The notes under the pieces were generated by a model. It was given only the letters and a program-made list of their open reading frames with translations, was not told where the DNA came from and searched no databases. The position numbers and the translations under genes are program-made. From NCBI GenBank assembly GCA_965276825.1, contig OZ255630.1, positions 310,001-374,000 on the forward strand: a stretch of 64,000 nucleotides of DNA, in the 5' to 3' direction. The stretch is from G965276765 sp965276825 (GTDB lineage Bacteria; Actinomycetota; Acidimicrobiia; Acidimicrobiales; Palsa-688). Below are positions 60,244 through 64,000 of this stretch, piece after piece. The number at the start of each line of letters is the position of its first letter. Position 1 is the first letter of the stretch.

Positions 60244-61212
60244 TCAGCCCTTGGGGGCGAGGGCGTCGATGTCGGCGTCGACCATCATCGTGACGAGCTC
60301 CTCGAAACCGACCTCGGGCTTCCAGCCGAGGACCGCGCCGGCCTTGGCCGGGTTGCCGATCAGCAGGTCGACCTCCGCCGGGCGGAAGAACTGCTCGTCT
60401 ATCTCCACGTGATCCTGCCACGACAGGCCGGCATGGGCGAAGGCCACCTCGCACAGCTCCCTGACGCTGTGGGTCTCGCCGGTCGCCACGACGTAGTCAC
60501 CGGGCGTGGCCTGCTGCACCATCAGCCACATGGCCCGCACGTAGTCACCGGCGAAGCCCCAGTCGCGCCGGGCCTCGAGGTTGCCGAGGCGGACCTTGTC
60601 CTGCAGCCCGTGCTTGATGGCGGCCACGCTGAAGGCGACCTTGCGGGGGAGGAACTCGAGGCCTCGGCGCGGGCTCTCGTGGTTGAACAGGATCCCCGAG
60701 CTGGCGTGCAGGTCGTAGGACTCGCGGTAGTTGACCGTGATCCAGTGCCCGTAGACCTTGGCCACCCCGTAGGGGCTCCTCGGGTAGAACGGCGTCGACT
60801 CGACCTGCGGGACCTCGAGCACCTTGCCGAACATCTCGCTCGAGCTGGCCTGGTAGAAGCGGATCGAGGGATCCGTGAGCAGGATGGAGTCGAGCAGCCG
60901 GGTCACCCCGAGGGCGGTCACCTCACCGGTGAGCAGCGGCTGGTTGAACGACGTCTGCACGAAGCTCTGGGCGGCCAGGTTGTAGACCTCCGACGGCTCG
61001 TAGCGACGCAGCACCCGGATCATCGACGCCCCGTCGTGCAGGTCGGCGGGCTCCAGGGTGATCCGGTCACCGAGATGGGCGATCCGCTCGAAGGTGACCG
61101 TGCTGCTGCGCCGGTGCAGTCCGACCACCTCGTAGCCCTTGTCGAGGAGGAGCTCGGCGAGGTAGGAGCCGTCCTGGCCGGTGATGCCGGTGATCAGCGC
61201 AGTGGGAGCCAT
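60244..61212 (-). CDS. gmd: GDP-mannose 4,6-dehydratase
   Basis: First step from GDP-mannose to GDP-fucose, GDP-rhamnose and similar donors. 322 residues: TALITGITGQDGSYLAELLL (NADP loop), EVYNLAAQSFVQTSFNQPLL near 75, ASSSEMFGKV near 120, YPRSPYGVAKVYGHWI (catalytic YxxxK) near 145, SSGILFNHESPRRGLEFLPR near 173, and FFRPAEVDLLIGNPAKAGAV. It supplies a donor for the neighbouring glycosyltransferases. Confidence 0.95.
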   Translation of the reverse strand: MAPTALITGITGQDGSYLAELLLDKGYEVVGLHRRSSTVTFERIAHLGDRITLEPADLHDGASMIRVLRRYEPSEVYNLAAQSFVQTSFNQPLLTGEVTALGVTRLLDSILLTDPSIRFYQASSSEMFGKVLEVPQVESTPFYPRSPYGVAKVYGHWITVNYRESYDLHASSGILFNHESPRRGLEFLPRKVAFSVAAIKHGLQDKVRLGNLEARRDWGFAGDYVRAMWLMVQQATPGDYVVATGETHSVRELCEVAFAHAGLSWQDHVEIDEQFFRPAEVDLLIGNPAKAGAVLGWKPEVGFEELVTMMVDADIDALAPKG

Positions 61213-61620
61213 CCGCCCAGTCTGACCGATGGGTGGTCACCCCTGTGGACGAGTCCGGACGGGTCAGGTCCGCACGCGGCCGGCACGCCCGACGCGCACG
61301 GGATGGCCGGCCCCGAGGAGGACCCGCAGACGAGTCGCCTTCTCCTCGCCAGATCCGTCCTGTCCGCCTGCGCCACTCGGGGGCCGGTCGAAACGCCCAC
61401 GGACCGCGCCCCGGACGCGGCGAAGGGACCCGACCGGGGGGGTGGTCTGGGTCCCTTCGCAAAGCGGGGTCCGGGGGGGGTGGACCCTCTCGCTTGTGAG
61501 TCCATTGTGCACGGTGGCACAAGCAGTGTCCAACGGTTTGGTGAGATGGGACCCATCGTCGGACGAGATGCGATCCCCGGCATCCGCAGTCGTGCGCAGC
61601 CACAAACCTAGGCTCGAGCG
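61213..61620. other. Divergent intergenic region between gmd and DUF3097 gene
   Basis: A 408-bp spacer without a credible gene. It must carry promoters for both flanking genes and contains the strong hairpin at 61420-61460 and runs of G (GGGGGGG near 61436 and 61475). Confidence 0.6.
61420..61460. terminator. Strong 12-bp inverted repeat in the gmd/DUF3097 spacer
   Basis: GCGAAGGGACCC, 17-nt loop, GGGTCCCTTCGC, arms perfect. It could terminate an unannotated short transcript, act as a leader structure of either divergent gene, or bind a dimeric protein. No T-run follows. Confidence 0.4.
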
Positions 61621-62451
61621 ATGCCTCGATCCCCCTCCCGCGGCATCCTGAGCGGCCCCGTCGACGGCCCGTGGCGGGCGTCGAAGCCCGTGCCCACCGT
61701 CGAGGCCGTGCCGGGACTCTCGGTGACCCACCTCGGCTCCCGCTTCCGTGGCCAGGTGGTCCGCTTCGAGCCCGACGGCGCGCTCGTGCTGCGCTCGCCC
61801 AACACCGGGCTCGAGCGCCTCTTCCGCCTCCAGCCGGGTGCCTTCGACGTCGGCGGCACGGCGGTGACCCTGATCCGCCCGGCGCGGCCACGAGCGGCGG
61901 CCCCCGCCGTCACCGCTTCGGGATCGGTGGCCCTGTCGACCACCAGGGCCCGCGTGGCGCGCGCCGGACGCCTCCTCGTCGAGGGTGTCCACGACGCCGA
62001 GCTGGTCGAGAAGGTCTGGGGCGACGACCTGCGAGGCGAGGGAGTCGTGGTGGAGCGCCTCGATGGCGTCGACGTGCTCGGCGACGTGGTGCGCGCCTTC
62101 GCCCCCGGCCCAGACGCCCGCCTCGGTGTCCTGGTCGACCACCTGGTCCCCGGGTCGAAGGAGTCGAGGATCGCCGCCTCGGTCCGCGGCCCCCACGTGC
62201 AGGTGGCCGGCACCCCCTACGTCGACGTGTGGCAGGCCATCCGACCGGCGGTGGTCGGGCTCGAGGCGTGGCCCGAGATCCCTCGTGGCCGGCCATGGAA
62301 GGACGGGATCTGCGAGATCTTCGGTGAGCCGTCCCCCGGTCGCCTCTGGAAGCGGCTGCTCGGTCGGGTCTCCACCTACGCCGATCTCGATTCGTCCCTG
62401 GTCGGCGCGGTCGAGTCGCTCATCGACTTCGTCACGGTCGCACCGACCTGA
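61621..62451 (+). CDS. DUF3097 family protein (TOPRIM-like)
   Basis: 276 residues, an actinobacterial family of unknown function. N-terminal small beta domain (GSRFRGQVVRFEPDGALVLR), then a TOPRIM-like core LLVEGVHDAELVEKVWGDDL near 120 with the Glu, and VVVERLDGVDVLGDVVRAFA, and DARLGVLVDHLVPGSKESRI with DHL. The C-terminus has HVQVAGTPYVDVWQAIRP. Convergent with the antiporter-like gene, 10 bp apart. Confidence 0.85.
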   Translation: MPRSPSRGILSGPVDGPWRASKPVPTVEAVPGLSVTHLGSRFRGQVVRFEPDGALVLRSPNTGLERLFRLQPGAFDVGGTAVTLIRPARPRAAAPAVTASGSVALSTTRARVARAGRLLVEGVHDAELVEKVWGDDLRGEGVVVERLDGVDVLGDVVRAFAPGPDARLGVLVDHLVPGSKESRIAASVRGPHVQVAGTPYVDVWQAIRPAVVGLEAWPEIPRGRPWKDGICEIFGEPSPGRLWKRLLGRVSTYADLDSSLVGAVESLIDFVTVAPT

Positions 62452-62461
62452 CGCCAGGGGA

Positions 62462-64000
62462 TCAGCGAAGGGCGACGCCGCCGAGCCCGGTCAGCACCGC
62501 GAGACCGAGAACGCTCCAGGCCACCTGATCGCCGATGTGGCCGGTGTGCAGTCGGCGCAGCCCGGCGGTGACCGAGGTGAGCGCCGTCCGCACCCGGTCC
62601 TCGGCGAGGATCAGCGCAGCCAGGAGGATCGCTCCCGCGGTCTCGGCCAGGTCGACGAGCCGGGTGGCAAGGGTCGCGCCCGGCGCCCGGGGCGCCACCG
62701 TGACCAGCCGGCGCCCGTCGATGACCGCCGCGTCGTAGCTGTGCCGGTCGGCGAAGCCGGCGGCGGCACTGACGGCGTGGTCGGGCAGGTGTGGGACCAG
62801 ACCGAGCGCGAGCGCGGCGGCGAGGAGCACGACGGGAGGGGCCAGGAGCGCGACCGCGGCCCATCCCGTGGCCGTCTCCGCAGTGTCCTCGGCCGGCGAG
62901 AGCTCGTCGGCCGCCTCGCCCCGCCATGCCCGGGTCGCAGCGGTGAGCAGGGCGGCGCTCGAGCCGATGACCGTGAAGGCGAACACGCCCTCGACGAACG
63001 GTGCGGCCGCGCCCGCCGAGGCCACGAGCAGGTCCTTGCCCACCGAGGAGGAGAACGGGGGCAGATCGGCGAGGACCATGGCGCCGACGACGACGATCCC
63101 GGCGGCGACGGCCAGGCCGGGGCCCTCTCCTCGCATGGGCCGACCGCCGGTCGACCTGCGGTGGCGCCTGAGCACCCCGAGGGCCAGGAAGATGGCCGCC
63201 TTGGTGAGACCGTCCCCTGCGGCCAGGAGGGCCACGCCGCCGAGCGCCCCCGTACGCAGCAACGAGAACCCGAGCAGGTAGAGCCCCATGTGCGCGACCA
63301 CGACGAAGCCCATCAGGCGACGGGGGTGCCGCTCGACCAGGGCCATGGCCGTCCCGACGAGCGCGCTCAGGACGCCGAGCCCCCCGAGCACGACACGGAT
63401 GCGCTGCTCGGCCGAGCCACCGATCGCACCTGCGAAGACCGTCTCCCACGTCCTCACCAGACCGAAGAGGCCGAGCTCGCTCATCACCCCGCCGAGGAGC
63501 ACGCACGCCGGGGCAGGGGCCGTGCCGTAGGCGTCGGGCAGCCAGAAGTGCCACGGGACGACGGCTGCCTTGACCAGGAATCCGGCCGCGAGGAGAGCGA
63601 AGGTGACCACCACGAGGCCGCCCGGTGGGCGCCCGGCCAAGGTGGCGCCCATCCCCGCCAGGTTGAGGGTGCCCGTGCCCCCGTAGAGCAGCACCAGCCC
63701 GGCGAGGACCACCAGGCCGCCGATGGTGTTGGTGACCGCGAAGTTGATGGCGCCCTGCAGCGGCGCCTCGTCCTCTGCGTAGTACCCGCTCAGGATGAAG
63801 CCGGTGACGGCCACGAGCTCGAAGGCGACGAACATGTTGAACAGGTCACCGGTCCAGGCGAAGTCGATCGTCGCGGCCACGAAGACCAGCACGAGCGCCG
63901 GGTAGCGGCCGCCGATCGACTCGAAGAACCGGCGGGAGTAGACGAGGGCGGCGATGGCCAGCGCGCCGGAGAGGACGGCGAGCCCGCCGCCCATCGGGTC
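62462..64000 (-). CDS. Proton-translocating membrane subunit, MrpD/NuoN-like (partial, runs off right edge)
   Basis: At least 510 residues of a polytopic membrane protein. AATIDFAWTGDLFNMFVAFE with the conserved Glu, VKAAVVPWHFWLPDAYGTAP near 150 (the Lys and the HxWLPDA motif), GLYLLGFSLLR, and GDGLTKAAIFLALG with the TM8-type Lys. The family comprises Na+/H+ antiporter (Mrp) and complex-I subunits; lone context here does not separate them. The true start lies beyond the window. Confidence 0.85.
   Translation of the reverse strand, partial: DPMGGGLAVLSGALAIAALVYSRRFFESIGGRYPALVLVFVAATIDFAWTGDLFNMFVAFELVAVTGFILSGYYAEDEAPLQGAINFAVTNTIGGLVVLAGLVLLYGGTGTLNLAGMGATLAGRPPGGLVVVTFALLAAGFLVKAAVVPWHFWLPDAYGTAPAPACVLLGGVMSELGLFGLVRTWETVFAGAIGGSAEQRIRVVLGGLGVLSALVGTAMALVERHPRRLMGFVVVAHMGLYLLGFSLLRTGALGGVALLAAGDGLTKAAIFLALGVLRRHRRSTGGRPMRGEGPGLAVAAGIVVVGAMVLADLPPFSSSVGKDLLVASAGAAAPFVEGVFAFTVIGSSAALLTAATRAWRGEAADELSPAEDTAETATGWAAVALLAPPVVLLAAALALGLVPHLPDHAVSAAAGFADRHSYDAAVIDGRRLVTVAPRAPGATLATRLVDLAETAGAILLAALILAEDRVRTALTSVTAGLRRLHTGHIGDQVAWSVLGLAVLTGLGGVALR

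Overview
The window is high-GC actinobacterial DNA. The evidence is frequent GTG starts, ATGA/GTGA overlaps, the mec-cysO-cysM-murI-rph-rdgB gene order known from mycobacteria, a DUF3097 protein and an actinobacterial-type tmRNA. A deep-branching actinomycete such as an acidimicrobiid is plausible, but the sequence alone does not settle this. It divides sharply into an accessory left part (about 1-31,000, plus 36,030-39,130) and a stable core right part (39,190-64,000, plus the thiamine operon at 31,030-36,027).

Accessory part: 1-1,800 holds an MFS gene cut by the window edge, a frameshifted dinucleotide-binding oxidoreductase and an IS1380 remnant. From 1,806 to 21,200 lies a nucleoside scavenging island. 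It has a ribokinase and a LacI regulator around a shared operator, a BMP-type nucleoside-binding lipoprotein, a fused ABC ATPase-permease and a second permease. Its enzymes are four inosine/uridine-type nucleoside hydrolases (one frameshifted), pseudouridine-5'-phosphate glycosidase and an adjacent PfkB kinase, with an MFS exporter. An opposite-strand operon adds adenosine deaminase, a DUF952 protein, a SET-domain protein and a 583-residue protein with nucleoside phosphorylase signatures. The inferred logic is uptake of nucleosides, release of the base and ribose or ribose-5-phosphate, and phosphorylation of ribose. A near-identical palindrome (CTACAnGTGTAG) lies before both the main operon and the hydrolase/MFS operon. 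From 21,290 to 30,170 is a mobile-element graveyard: two tandem tyrosine recombinase remnants split by an IS3-family copy and an IS1182/ISNCY-like element, a separate LacI plus nucleoside hydrolase pair with its own operator, a second IS3 copy, and a MobF relaxase cut off by it.

Thiamine block: a sigma70-like promoter and a TPP riboswitch precede seven genes (thiE, thiO, thiS, thiG, tenI-like, thiD, tenA). Six of the joins are 4-bp overlaps or nearly so. A degenerate 400-bp repeat flanks the block on both sides. After it come an esterase gene, a Tn3 transposase remnant and an iron-alcohol-dehydrogenase remnant.

Core part: tmRNA, a site-2-type protease and smpB lie on the minus strand. Divergent from them are mec, cysO and cysM (CysO-dependent cysteine synthesis), a NuoF-like protein with a ferredoxin and a 47-residue membrane peptide, then murI, rph and rdgB. 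A cell-surface glycan locus follows: a flippase-like protein, ABC-2 permease and Wzt-like ATPase, five glycosyltransferase-type genes, gmd and a SpoIID/LytB protein, with clpP and a secreted propeller-like protein embedded. The window ends with DUF3097 and an MrpD/NuoN-like membrane subunit that runs off the right edge.

At least six genes in the accessory part carry single-base frameshifts, while I saw none in the core part. This suggests decay of the accessory region, or assembly error limited to it.
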